Origin: JAFGHJ01 sp964606065
GTDB lineage: Bacteria > Hydrothermota > UBA3072
Reading direction: 5' to 3'
Length of the DNA: 22,265 nt
NCBI GenBank assembly: GCA_964606065.1
Contig: CAZSEX010000031.1
Coordinates: forward strand, 1 to 22,265
Each line of letters opens with the position of its first letter. The first letter of the stretch is position 1. Below are positions 14,536 through 22,240 of the stretch, piece after piece. The translations under genes were made by a program, and so were the position numbers. The notes under the pieces are model-generated. The model had not been told where the DNA came from, did not search any database, and was given only the letters and a program-made list of their open reading frames with translations.

Positions 14536-15420
14536 ATGGGAAAATCATTAGAAGCGCTCGAACATATTATGAAACAGATCTACACTGCCCAAAAGAACGA
14601 GATTACAGAATACCATGTTTATTCCAATATTGCTAAAGGGGTGAAAGATAAAAAAAACAGAAAAGTCCTTCTGGATATCGCGAATGAAGAATTAGAGCAC
14701 TACAAATTCTGGGAATCGGTTACCAAAAAGAAAATGGAACCAAGCCGTTGGACACTTCTTAAATATTATTTAATCTCTAAAATTTTAGGTTTTACTTTTG
14801 CTATCAAACTGATGGAAAAGGGCGAAGACCAGGCTCAAATAAATTACGCGGAAATATCAGAATACGTCCCGGAAGCAAAACGGATAGCTGAAGAGGAAGA
14901 AACACACGAATATAAACTAATTAATTTACTCGAAGAAGAAAGACTCAACTATGTAGGGTCCGTCGTTCTCGGTTTAAACGACGCGCTCGTCGAACTCACA
15001 GGCAGTCTTGCCGGTCTTTCTTTTGCCCTTCAAAAAACAAATCTAATAGCCGCGGTAGGAATAATAACCGGTATAGCCGCTTCTCTCTCCATGGCGGCTT
15101 CCGAATATCTTTCCACAAAAGCCGAGGGAAAAAACGAAACCGCGCTCAAAGCTTCACTTTATACGGGGGCTGCTTATATCATCACGGTTTTATTTTTAGT
15201 TTTACCATATTTTATTTTCAAGAGCTATCTTTTAGCGCTTATGACGACCTTAATCATAGGAGTATTAATTATTTTCTTCTTTAATCATTACGTCTCTGTT
15301 GCGAAGGATTTACCTTTCAAAAAACGTTTTCTGGAGATGATATTTTTAAGCCTGGGCATAGCCGCATTTTCCTTTGGGATAGGAATTGTTATAAGAATAA
15401 CATTGGGAGTGGATATTTAA
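14536..15420 (+). CDS. mbfA: Membrane-bound ferritin: rubrerythrin-like domain fused to a VIT1/CCC1 iron transporter domain
   Basis: This 294-residue protein couples iron capture to transport. Residues 1-135 form a ferritin-like four-helix bundle with diiron ligands E22/E25, E52-x2-H55 (ANEELEHYKF) and E121-x2-H124 (EEETHEYKL). Residues about 138-294 hold five membrane helices of the VIT1 family, beginning with the family signature VGSVVLGLNDALVELTGSLAGL. Such MbfA-type proteins export or sequester iron and protect against peroxide stress. RBS AAGGAGG precedes the ATG. The gene starts 25 nt after the nucleotidyltransferase and is probably co-transcribed with it, though function does not obviously connect them. 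Confidence 0.88.
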   Translation: MGKSLEALEHIMKQIYTAQKNEITEYHVYSNIAKGVKDKKNRKVLLDIANEELEHYKFWESVTKKKMEPSRWTLLKYYLISKILGFTFAIKLMEKGEDQAQINYAEISEYVPEAKRIAEEEETHEYKLINLLEEERLNYVGSVVLGLNDALVELTGSLAGLSFALQKTNLIAAVGIITGIAASLSMAASEYLSTKAEGKNETALKASLYTGAAYIITVLFLVLPYFIFKSYLLALMTTLIIGVLIIFFFNHYVSVAKDLPFKKRFLEMIFLSLGIAAFSFGIGIVIRITLGVDI

Positions 15421-15599
15421 AGTTTAGCCACAAAGACACCAGGACACAAAGAAAGTTAGTCTGTTTGCCGGTTAGTCGGTTGAGCTGTTGTTGTTTTTGG
15501 CTGATAACTGGCGACCAGCGACTCAAGACTGGGATTAACAACGAGCCACGAACGAAAAACAAAATCCCAATCCTTAAATACCAAATTCTTATCTGGCTA
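15421..15599. repeat. Intergenic repeat remnants between convergent genes
   Basis: AGCCACAAAGACACCAGGACACAAAG belongs to the same CTTTGTG-type repeat class as 137-191. It is followed by GTTAGTCGGTTG and GACCAGCGACTC pieces similar in composition to the AACCAATCAACCAATCGACT stretch near 12050. The mbfA and mscS genes converge here, yet I see no convincing hairpin terminator. Confidence 0.45.
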
Positions 15600-16505
15600 T
15601 TATCGCTCCTCTGACCTGTTCATTAAAACCTCAAACGGTTTACTGGCTTCTCCGAAGTACAGGCTTATATGCGGGAATGGAATCTCGATTTTATTTTCAT
15701 CGAACGCTTTTTTAAGCCTAATTCGGTACTGCCTCGCAATTGTCCACTGCTTTAGAGGCAATGTTTTTATCCTTCCTCTTATTACCATAGATGATTCTCC
15801 GAATTTATCCAGACCGAAAATTTCCATCGGCTCGAGAACCAAACTTCCAAATTCTTCATCTTCCCTTAAATCTTCCTCCACCTCTTTCATGATTCCCATA
15901 ACTCTCTCCGGATCTTCTTTGTAAGCAATATTTATATCCAATACGCAGGCAGACCATTCTTTCGTCATGTTGGATAGAGTATTTATAGAACCATTCGGAA
16001 AAACATGCACAACTCCTTCAAGATCTCTTAAAACTGTGGTCCTGAGATTTATCTCTTCCACAAGACCTCCCACGCCGTTAACGATTGCCACATCCCCCAC
16101 TCTGATCTGATTTTCAATCAGTATAAAAATGCCCGCCATTATATCCTTAACAAGCGTTTGAGCTCCGAAACTAACCGCGAGACCGAAAACACCTAAACCG
16201 GTCAGTATGGGAGCGATATTTACTCCAATTTGACCGAGCAGAATCATTAAGCCTACACCCCAGAATATTAGAAACGCCACGCGCTTAAAGATATTATTGA
16301 TAGTAGTAACTCTTTTCTCTTTTTCCATCGTTAATTCTTCTGTCCTGGCAGCTCTGTCGATTAAAAATTTTGATAATTTATTCATAAAGAAACGAATAAC
16401 AAAATGGAGAATTATTAGTATTAAAATAGTCATAATTACCACGGGAGCATTACTTATAAGAGAATCTTTTATATCCGTCAATGAACCCAATAATTTTTCA
16501 GCCAT
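15600..16505 (-). CDS. mscS: Small-conductance mechanosensitive ion channel (MscS family)
   Basis: This 301-residue inner-membrane channel releases solutes under osmotic downshock. The first membrane helix is VVIMTILILIILHFVIRFF, a second is VAFLIFWGVGLMILLG, and the pore-lining TM3 is LGVFGLAVSFGAQTLVKDIMAGIFILIE. The beta domain follows with IRVGDVAIVNGVGGLVEEINLRTTVLRDLEG and the typical VFPNGSI. The C-terminal alpha/beta domain contains INIAYKEDPERVMGIM. The length is close to E. coli MscS (286). An upstream in-frame ATG at 16517 overlaps the GGAGG ribosome site. The ATG at 16505, 5 nt after that site, is therefore the better start. Confidence 0.92.
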   Translation of the reverse strand: MAEKLLGSLTDIKDSLISNAPVVIMTILILIILHFVIRFFMNKLSKFLIDRAARTEELTMEKEKRVTTINNIFKRVAFLIFWGVGLMILLGQIGVNIAPILTGLGVFGLAVSFGAQTLVKDIMAGIFILIENQIRVGDVAIVNGVGGLVEEINLRTTVLRDLEGVVHVFPNGSINTLSNMTKEWSACVLDINIAYKEDPERVMGIMKEVEEDLREDEEFGSLVLEPMEIFGLDKFGESSMVIRGRIKTLPLKQWTIARQYRIRLKKAFDENKIEIPFPHISLYFGEASKPFEVLMNRSEER

Positions 16506-16576
16506 ACAAACCTCCAAACCTTAAATCTCATTTATTTAAAACGCCGCTCAGTAAAAACCGCGATTAAAATACCCAA

Positions 16577-17659
16577 TCATGTTTTTGCCAGGTTTAGCTC
16601 GAAACATTTTCCGGTTTTTTCTTTCGTGCAGGGCTTACCAGAACCAAACTCTGAACAACGATAACAGATTTCATTGGGTAATTTATCTTCTTCGAAATAA
16701 AGTCTTATATTTTCGAGGGTAGTTTTAGCTATATTCCTCAAAGCTTCTTCCGTAAAAAAACCCTGGTGAGAAGTTATAAGAACATTGGGAAAAGTAAGTA
16801 ATCTGGCTAAAACATCGTCACTTACTATAGTACTCGAATAATCTTCGAAGAAGTATTCCGATTCCTCCTCATAAACATCCAGACCCGCGCTTCCTACTTT
16901 TCCCCTTTTTAAAGCCGGTATCAAATCAACGGTATTTATAAGCTTTCCTCTGCCTGTATTTATTATCATAACCCCATCCTTCATCTTATCAATACTATTT
17001 TTATTTATTAAATGCTTTGTCTCTGGGGTTAACGGACAGTGTAAAGTTATAATGTCTGATTTTTTATACAGCGTATTTAAAGCCACGTAAGAAAAACCAT
17101 ACTTTTTTTCGTTTTTATTGTCGGGGAATTTATCATAAGCCAGAACTTCCATCTCAAAACCTTTAAGAATCCTGGCAACCAGAACACCTATTTTCCCTGT
17201 TCCTATAATTCCGGCAGTTTTACCTGCCATATCGAAACCCAAAAGCCCGTTTATATTGAAATTATTGTCCCTGGTACGGTAATAAGCTTTATGGATTTTT
17301 CTATTTAAAGACAACATCAAAGCCACAGCATGTTCTGCGACGGCATTGGGAGAATAGGCGGGAACCCTTACAACATGAATTCTTCCGAAAACAGCCTCTA
17401 AGTCCACATTATTATAGCCCGCGGAACGAAGAGCTATAAGAGTTATGCCGTTATCGGATAACGCGTCCGCCACTTCTTTATTGATTATGTCATTGACAAA
17501 CGCGCAAACAGTATCGGAATCTTTAGTAACAATAACGTTGTTCTCAGAAAGACGGCTTTGAAAATATTTAATGTCATAACCATACTTCTTGTTCGCGTTA
17601 TCAAAAAATTCTTTATCGTACAGCTTCGTATCGAAAAAAGCTATTTTCAATTTCTTCAT
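16577..17659 (-). CDS. D-isomer-specific 2-hydroxyacid dehydrogenase (D-lactate dehydrogenase-like) with a Cys-rich tail
   Basis: This NAD-dependent cytoplasmic enzyme interconverts a 2-oxoacid and its D-2-hydroxyacid, most likely pyruvate and D-lactate. The Rossmann motif is GIIGTGKIG (residues about 150-158). The catalytic arginine lies in ALRSAGYNNVDL, YSPNAVAEHAVAL and NTGRGKL are family signatures, and the catalytic histidine lies in ITSHQGFFTEEA. At 360 residues it is longer than usual (about 330). The extra C-terminus carries C332, C335, C344 and C352 (Cx2C-x8-C-x7-C), which could bind a metal or Fe-S cluster. The first ATG (17665) touches the ribosome site, so the ATG at 17659, 6 nt after AAGGAG, is chosen. 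It follows korB by about 15 nt in one operon. Confidence 0.9.
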   Translation of the reverse strand: MKKLKIAFFDTKLYDKEFFDNANKKYGYDIKYFQSRLSENNVIVTKDSDTVCAFVNDIINKEVADALSDNGITLIALRSAGYNNVDLEAVFGRIHVVRVPAYSPNAVAEHAVALMLSLNRKIHKAYYRTRDNNFNINGLLGFDMAGKTAGIIGTGKIGVLVARILKGFEMEVLAYDKFPDNKNEKKYGFSYVALNTLYKKSDIITLHCPLTPETKHLINKNSIDKMKDGVMIINTGRGKLINTVDLIPALKRGKVGSAGLDVYEEESEYFFEDYSSTIVSDDVLARLLTFPNVLITSHQGFFTEEALRNIAKTTLENIRLYFEEDKLPNEICYRCSEFGSGKPCTKEKTGKCFELNLAKT

Positions 17660-17674
17660 GGACATCTCCTTCAG

Positions 17675-18535
17675 CTATATTTTGGCTTTTATCAACTTTT
17701 CCAATTTTTTAAAATCGACTTCTCTATCGTACATGGGCTTTTTACTTTTTCTATAAGCGGGCAGTCTTTCTTCAAAAGGAACACTTTCTTTATCGATATA
17801 GAAAACGCCTAAAGGAAGTTTATCTTCTTCCATCGCCCTCTTAAAAGCTTCTATCCTATCAGTAGGGTCATAATCCTCGTCTAAATAATAAGTGTTTTCT
17901 TTAAACCATTTTCTGTCGTTGAGTTTATTATAAGTAACACAGGGTTGCAGCAAATCGACAAGCGCGTATCCTTTGTGCTGTATCGCCTTTTTTATTATTT
18001 CTTTAGTCTCTTTTAAGTCATCCGAATACGCCCGCGAAACGAACGAAGCTCCGAGACCTATCGCCACGGTAAGAGGATTAAAAGGTTTAAGTAAAACACC
18101 ACCAACCTGAACCAGAGTCTTAAAACCTTCTAAACTTGTAGGAGAAGCCTGCCCTTTGGTAAGTCCGTATACCATGTTGTTGTGGACGATATTGGTAATA
18201 TCAGGATTTCTTCTTATGGCATGAAGAAAATGATTGCCTCCCTCTCCATACATATCACCATCTCCGCCTTCCGCTATAACGATCAATTTCCTACTCACAG
18301 CTTTCACAGCTGTAGCCGCGGGAAGGGATCTTCCATGCAAACCATTGAATACATTTCCTTTTAAATAATGAGGTAATTTTCCCCCCTGACCTATGCCGGA
18401 AACAATAACCAGTTCTTCTGGTTTTATATCGAGTTCCGACAGAGCGTCTTTTAATATCTTAAGGATGCTGAAATTCCCGCAGCCCGGGCACCAGGCGATA
18501 TCTATTTTTCCCATATCATAGATTTTAGCATCCAT
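17675..18535 (-). CDS. korB: 2-oxoacid:ferredoxin oxidoreductase, beta subunit (thiamine pyrophosphate-binding)
   Basis: This subunit holds thiamine pyrophosphate and the proximal Fe-S cluster of an enzyme that oxidatively decarboxylates 2-oxoacids to acyl-CoA and passes electrons to ferredoxin. The TPP motif is GDGDMYGEGGN (residues 91-101), WCPGCGN supplies C16 and C19, and LLQPC supplies C199. FNGLHGRSLPAA and GLTKGQASPTS are family signatures. The protein contains only these three cysteines. Two positions where relatives carry another cluster cysteine read Q50 (GIGQGG) and G60 (YLKGN). It overlaps the korA stop by one base (TAATG). Substrate could be 2-oxoglutarate or another 2-oxoacid. 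Confidence 0.92.
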   Translation of the reverse strand: MDAKIYDMGKIDIAWCPGCGNFSILKILKDALSELDIKPEELVIVSGIGQGGKLPHYLKGNVFNGLHGRSLPAATAVKAVSRKLIVIAEGGDGDMYGEGGNHFLHAIRRNPDITNIVHNNMVYGLTKGQASPTSLEGFKTLVQVGGVLLKPFNPLTVAIGLGASFVSRAYSDDLKETKEIIKKAIQHKGYALVDLLQPCVTYNKLNDRKWFKENTYYLDEDYDPTDRIEAFKRAMEEDKLPLGVFYIDKESVPFEERLPAYRKSKKPMYDREVDFKKLEKLIKAKI

Positions 18536-20238
18536 TATTTATCTTCCTTTTGCTCTATACTTTTAATTCTTTTTACGATTTCCTCCACTCCGAAAGGTAA
18601 ACCGTTGCTCTTTAAAATAGAATGATCGACCTGTATACCTGTTTCCATTTTAATCAATCTGGCGAATTGCCCTGTAGCATTATTTTCAACCACTATAGTC
18701 CTTTTTGCCTTCTCGATATATTCTCGTGTATCTGGATGAAGAGGATAAACCTGTTTATAATGCAAAAAAGATGTATTCTTATCATCCAATCTTTTTAAAG
18801 CTTCTTTTATTCCATAATAAGTAGAACCCCACCCTATAACCAATGTTCTATATTTTTTATCACCTATAAGTTCCGGAGGCTCTATCTCTTTTTTAACTAA
18901 ATCCAATTTTCTGAGTCTCTTATCCACAATTTCTGTTCTGAAATCGAGATTTTCGGTTATGTGCCCTTCTTCGTCATGTTCGTCGCTATCGACAACTACA
19001 AAACCCTCGCCGTAACCCGGAATACCTCTCGGACTTACACCATCTTCGGTTAACTTATAACGTTTATAATCTTTACCGGTTTTTACGAAATAATGATTAA
19101 TTTTCAGTTTAGATACATCAAGCGAAGGAACGAGATAAGATGAATCCAACAGATACTGGTCGGTAAGAATAATCACGGGGATTTGGAATTTATCCGAAAG
19201 ATTAAAAGCTTTCCGGGTTAAATAAAAGATATCTTCGCTTTTCCCGGGAGCAAAGATTATTCTCGGAAATTCTCCGTGTCCGGCAAAAAGAGCAAAAAGC
19301 AAATCACCCTGTTCTGTCCTCGTGGGAAGACCGGTCGCGGGTCCCGGTCTCTGGGCTAAATGAATCACTATCGGAGTTTCCAACATCCCCGCAAGACTCA
19401 AACCCTCATTCATCAAAGCAAAACCGCCTCCGGAAGTGGTTACCATGGCTCTCGCTCCGGCGTAGAATGCCCCCAGAGACATATTGATCGCGCTTATTTC
19501 GCTCTCCGCCTGCTCCGCGATTATACCAAACTCTTCCTGCTGCTGCGCAAGGAACACCAACACCCCGGTTGAAGGGGACATCGGATAAGAAGAAATAAAA
19601 TTGCACCCTCCGGCTATAGCTCCCAGAGAAGCCAATTCAGTCCCGCTCAACAGCAAATGCTCTTTAGCCTTCTCGTTTTTTCTCAAGTCAAAATCCATGT
19701 CGTTTTTATCAGCAAGATTTTTTCCCATATCATAGCCTTTCTCAGCCGCCTGTATATTGCCCTCGACGATTTTTTCATCCTTTTTCTTAAAATAATCTCT
19801 TATAAAATCCTCGACTATGTCAAAATTTACATCAAATATACCGGAGAGTACTCCGACCGTAACGGTATTGGCGTAAAGTTTATTGCCGGCTTCTTTTGCC
19901 AGATCGGTAAAGGGAATTTCGGAAGTTTTTTTCGACTTACCTTCAATAAATTCTTTCTTTCCCATTATAATCGTATTTTCATCTATTCTCCATTTCACAT
20001 GCCCGACCGCTTTATCGTCCAGGGGGATTAAAACATCTATTTTTTCGACAAAGGAATTTACCGGTTGATCCGATATTCTGATTTCAGTAGAATTGCTGCC
20101 GCCTCTTATTCTCGACATAAACTCTCTCGCGGAAAAAACGAAATAACCCGAAAGCTTAAGTATAGAAACCAGTATCTTTTCTACAGTCTGAATTCCCTGA
20201 CCGGCTTCACCGCATAGAACAATTGAAACATCCCTCAT
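18535..20238 (-). CDS. korA: 2-oxoacid:ferredoxin oxidoreductase, fused gamma-alpha subunit
   Basis: This 567-residue subunit pairs with KorB. Residues 1 to about 175 are the gamma domain (VLCGEAGQGIQTVEKIL, then FSAREFMSRIRGGSNSTEIRIS), involved in CoA binding. From about residue 195 the alpha, pyrimidine-binding part follows, with LLSGTELASLGAIAGGCNFISSYPMSPSTG and TTSGGGFALMNEGLSLAGM. The C-terminal transketolase-like domain includes LVIGWGSTYYGIKEAL. This two-subunit KorAB form has no ferredoxin-like delta subunit, so electrons should go to a soluble acceptor. A ferredoxin gene lies divergently 570 nt away. RBS AGGAGG precedes the ATG. It is the first gene of the korA-korB-dehydrogenase operon. 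Confidence 0.93.
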   Translation of the reverse strand: MRDVSIVLCGEAGQGIQTVEKILVSILKLSGYFVFSAREFMSRIRGGSNSTEIRISDQPVNSFVEKIDVLIPLDDKAVGHVKWRIDENTIIMGKKEFIEGKSKKTSEIPFTDLAKEAGNKLYANTVTVGVLSGIFDVNFDIVEDFIRDYFKKKDEKIVEGNIQAAEKGYDMGKNLADKNDMDFDLRKNEKAKEHLLLSGTELASLGAIAGGCNFISSYPMSPSTGVLVFLAQQQEEFGIIAEQAESEISAINMSLGAFYAGARAMVTTSGGGFALMNEGLSLAGMLETPIVIHLAQRPGPATGLPTRTEQGDLLFALFAGHGEFPRIIFAPGKSEDIFYLTRKAFNLSDKFQIPVIILTDQYLLDSSYLVPSLDVSKLKINHYFVKTGKDYKRYKLTEDGVSPRGIPGYGEGFVVVDSDEHDEEGHITENLDFRTEIVDKRLRKLDLVKKEIEPPELIGDKKYRTLVIGWGSTYYGIKEALKRLDDKNTSFLHYKQVYPLHPDTREYIEKAKRTIVVENNATGQFARLIKMETGIQVDHSILKSNGLPFGVEEIVKRIKSIEQKEDK

Positions 20239-20346
20239 TATACCTCCTAAAATTCGTCTTTCAAAAAAATAATTTCGAAAAAAAATAAAGCTTGCTCAAA
20301 AAACACCATAGGATGAATACAATTAAAAATTTTTAAAATAGTAGAA

Positions 20347-20358
20347 GTTGATTTCAAC
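20347..20358. promoter_or_regulatory. Perfect palindrome in the korA leader, candidate operator
   Basis: GTTGATTTCAAC is a perfect 12-bp palindrome lying about 10-25 nt downstream of the korA -10 box, a usual place for a repressor site. No matching regulator is identified, and a 12-bp palindrome could be chance. Confidence 0.3.
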
Positions 20359-20371
20359 GCCATTATTATAA

Positions 20372-20399
20372 ACTGTAGCCTTAGATTAGATTTTGTCAA
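20372..20399 (-). promoter_or_regulatory. Promoter of the korA operon
   Basis: On the minus strand TTGACA (20394-20399), a 16-nt spacer and TACAGT (20372-20377). A TATAAT word follows 2 nt later but at a poor distance. The leader to the ATG at 20238 is long, about 130 nt, and very A/T-rich. I found no riboswitch-like fold in it by eye. Confidence 0.6.
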
Positions 20400-20451
20400 G
20401 GAAATAAATTTCTAAACAACCCATATCCGTAATAAAAAAAACAAAAAAACC

Positions 20452-20479
20452 TTGACAAAGTCAAAAATTTGCTTACAAT
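20452..20479 (+). promoter_or_regulatory. Promoter inherited from a duplicated superoxide reductase gene
   Basis: TTGACA (20452-20457), a 16-nt spacer and TACAAT (20474-20479). The surrounding bases CCTTGACAAAG and TTGGAA match the promoter of the intact superoxide reductase gene. It now reads through the gene relic toward the ferredoxin. Confidence 0.75.
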
Positions 20480-20495
20480 TGGAATAAGTTCAGGA

Positions 20496-20510
20496 TTGGA
20501 ATCTCTACAA
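20496..20510 (+). promoter_or_regulatory. Decayed PerR-like box
   Basis: TTGGAATCTCTACAA matches the intact operator at 12504-12518 (read on its coding strand) at 11 of 15 positions, and both are followed directly by AGTTGTAA. The dyad symmetry is largely lost, so repressor binding may be weakened or gone. Confidence 0.6.
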
Positions 20511-20520
20511 AGTTGTAAAA

Positions 20521-20766
20521 GCTGCAAAGTTAAGGATTGGCGTCTTTGAAAAGTTTTAGTATGTAAGATCAAGCAAAAATTATTGAAATCGGAAAGCCGA
20601 TTTTGCTGCACACGGAGCTTCCACGGAGGGCCCGGATACCAGTACCGTTTATACCGAACCTGGCGACACCATGAGTTTTAAGACCGAAAAATCCGGAACA
20701 TTGTACGCGTTCTCCTGCTGTAATATTAACGGTTTATGGGTTAACTTAGAGGAACTTAATATATAA
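20521..20766 (+). pseudogene. Superoxide reductase relic (second copy, internally deleted)
   Basis: From 20596 to the TAA at 20764-20766, 56 codons match the C-terminus of the intact superoxide reductase (44 of 56 identical). Before that, GGATTGGCGTCTTTGAAAAG near 20534 matches the ADWKSEK coding region with a 2-nt shift. The ribosome site, start codon and first codons are missing. About 100 nt encoding the two histidine ligands H43/H49 are deleted, and one base is lost at GGAAAGCC (about 20591-20598). The remaining iron-site histidine is replaced: CNVHG reads CNING, and the preceding Tyr is Cys. The copy cannot make an active enzyme. It stands between a working-looking promoter and the ferredoxin gene. 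Confidence 0.9.
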
Positions 20767-20806
20767 TAAACATGTAACTTTAAACAGTAAAATCCGGGAG
20801 GTAGCA

Positions 20807-21175
20807 ATGAGAGGAAAAAGTAAATTATTGTTATTCGCAGCAACACTTATTATTTTAACTTTATTGTACGGGGGCGAAACTAAGAAGTATTCGACAGACG
20901 AAAAAAACCCGGGAAAACAAAAAAAGCAATCGCGGTTCTCCACCCCACAAAGGGAAATAATGCAAACGGAATCGTTAAATTCCAAAAAACAGATAAGAGT
21001 AGATAAAGATGACTGTATCAGCTGTGGAGAATGTATAGACGTGTGCCCCGACTTGTTCCAATGGAGCAAGGACGGAAAAGCTGAAGCTATGAACAAGGAT
21101 GGATGCAGCGGTTGTGATTGTGAGGAAGCCGCCGATGCCTGTCCGACAGATGCAATTCTACTCGAGGAAAAATAG
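20807..21175 (+). CDS. Ferredoxin with an N-terminal hydrophobic segment and extra cysteines
   Basis: This is an electron-transfer protein with a [4Fe-4S] cluster. From the ATG at 20807, with strong RBS GGGAGGT, it has 122 residues. Residues 7-21 (LLLFAATLIILTLLY) form a signal or membrane anchor, a polar Lys-rich linker runs to about residue 62, and the ferredoxin domain follows: C70-x2-C73-x2-C76-x3-C80-P and C112-P. DDCISCGECIDVCPDLF resembles single-cluster ferredoxins, where C80 would take part in a disulfide. Three further cysteines (C100, C103 and C105 in CSGCDC) do not fit the standard two-cluster spacing. An internal ATG at 20960 with AAAGGGA upstream would give a 71-residue cytoplasmic form. 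It lies 40 nt after the superoxide reductase relic, perhaps its former operon partner. Confidence 0.82.
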   Translation: MRGKSKLLLFAATLIILTLLYGGETKKYSTDEKNPGKQKKQSRFSTPQREIMQTESLNSKKQIRVDKDDCISCGECIDVCPDLFQWSKDGKAEAMNKDGCSGCDCEEAADACPTDAILLEEK

Positions 21176-21373
21176 TACATTGAAAAATAAAATAACCTTA
21201 GCGATCGTCGGGATAGTCCAATATCAAAAACCGACAATCGCCGATGGAAAAAACTTTAAAAAACAGTCGGATTTAACAAAATTTTACTCTATCATAAATA
21301 TTAATTATATGTTCTCTTATTTAATTAAAATAAACCGAATGGGAATAAATATAACGGCTAAAGGAGTAACCTG

Positions 21374-22240
21374 ATGGAAGACATCTATGGAACCATGCAA
21401 ATATATTTAAAAGATATCCAGAATTATTCTCTGATAGACCGCAAAAAAGAGAAAGAACTGGCAAAAAGAGTTAGAAGAGGTGACAGTGAAGCTACGAAAG
21501 AATTGGTAAACGCGAATCTTAGATTTGTAATTTATACGGCTAAGAAATACCAGAAAATAGGCATTCCTTTATCCGATTTAATAAGCGCCGGCAATATGGG
21601 ATTGATTAAAGCGGCAAACAGATACGATGAAAGATATGAAGCAAGGTTTCTTTCTTATGCGGTGTGGTGGATTAAAAGATATATAAATAGATTCATAGCG
21701 GAACACAGCAAATCGTTCCGCATACCCTCCACAAAAGCTCAGGAAGTATACAGGGTTAAAAAAGCCAGGGAAAAAATCAAACGCAAAAAAGGCAGAGAAC
21801 CAACGACAAAAGAAATAGCTGAAAAAACAGAAGAAGGTATCAGTATAAAAAAGATAGAAGAAAACTTAGAATTAGCGAAAAAAGATATTTCTCTGGATGA
21901 ATTGTTAAATAAGTCAGGTGAATTAGAATTTAAATATTTTATTCCCGAAGTTAACGAAGATATACTGGAGAAATACGATCAAGAATGTCTCATTAATAAA
22001 ATCCTGGAAAAATTAAATAAACTGGAACCAAGGAGTAAAAAAATAATTTTCTATTATTTCGGAATTAATAAAAACAACGCTTACACATTGGAAGAAATTG
22101 GAAAAGTTTTGCATATCTCGAGAGAAAGAGTACGACAACTAAAAGACAAAGGGCTTAAGGATATAAAAAGGAGTCTTATGCAGTCAGGCATAATAGATTC
22201 AGAGGTATTTAAAACTAAATACTTAAAAGATCTCGAGTAA
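21374..22240 (+). CDS. RNA polymerase sigma-70 family factor (RpoD-like, short)
   Basis: This 288-residue transcription initiation factor directs RNA polymerase to promoters. Region 1.2 is MQIYLKDIQNYSLIDRKKEKELAKR. Region 2 runs NANLRFVIYTAKKYQKIGIPLSDLISAGNMGLIKAANRYD and SYAVWWIKRYI, region 3 follows FRIPSTKAQE, and region 4 ends with TLEEIGKVLHISRERVRQLKDKGL (the -35-binding helix-turn-helix). Region 1.1 is absent, as in Bacteroidetes primary sigma factors and many group 2 factors. Region 2.4 (RFIAEHSKSFRIP) differs from the canonical RAIADQARTIRIP, so it may be an alternative factor. RBS AAAGGAG lies 9 nt upstream of the ATG. The 198-nt gap before it has no clear gene or promoter. Confidence 0.92.
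   Translation: MEDIYGTMQIYLKDIQNYSLIDRKKEKELAKRVRRGDSEATKELVNANLRFVIYTAKKYQKIGIPLSDLISAGNMGLIKAANRYDERYEARFLSYAVWWIKRYINRFIAEHSKSFRIPSTKAQEVYRVKKAREKIKRKKGREPTTKEIAEKTEEGISIKKIEENLELAKKDISLDELLNKSGELEFKYFIPEVNEDILEKYDQECLINKILEKLNKLEPRSKKIIFYYFGINKNNAYTLEEIGKVLHISRERVRQLKDKGLKDIKRSLMQSGIIDSEVFKTKYLKDLE

Noticed and set aside
20239..20370. Riboswitch in the long korA leader
   Set aside because: The leader is A/T-rich with only a 12-bp palindrome. No known riboswitch core could be recognised by eye.
20746..21237. Minus-strand open frame of 163 residues over the ferredoxin
   Set aside because: It is antisense to a well-supported ferredoxin, has cysteine- and serine-rich random composition and matches no family.
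21099..21374. Open frame of 91 residues ending at the sigma factor start
   Set aside because: Its first part overlaps the ferredoxin in another frame, composition looks like translated intergenic AT-rich DNA, and there is no ribosome site or recognisable motif.
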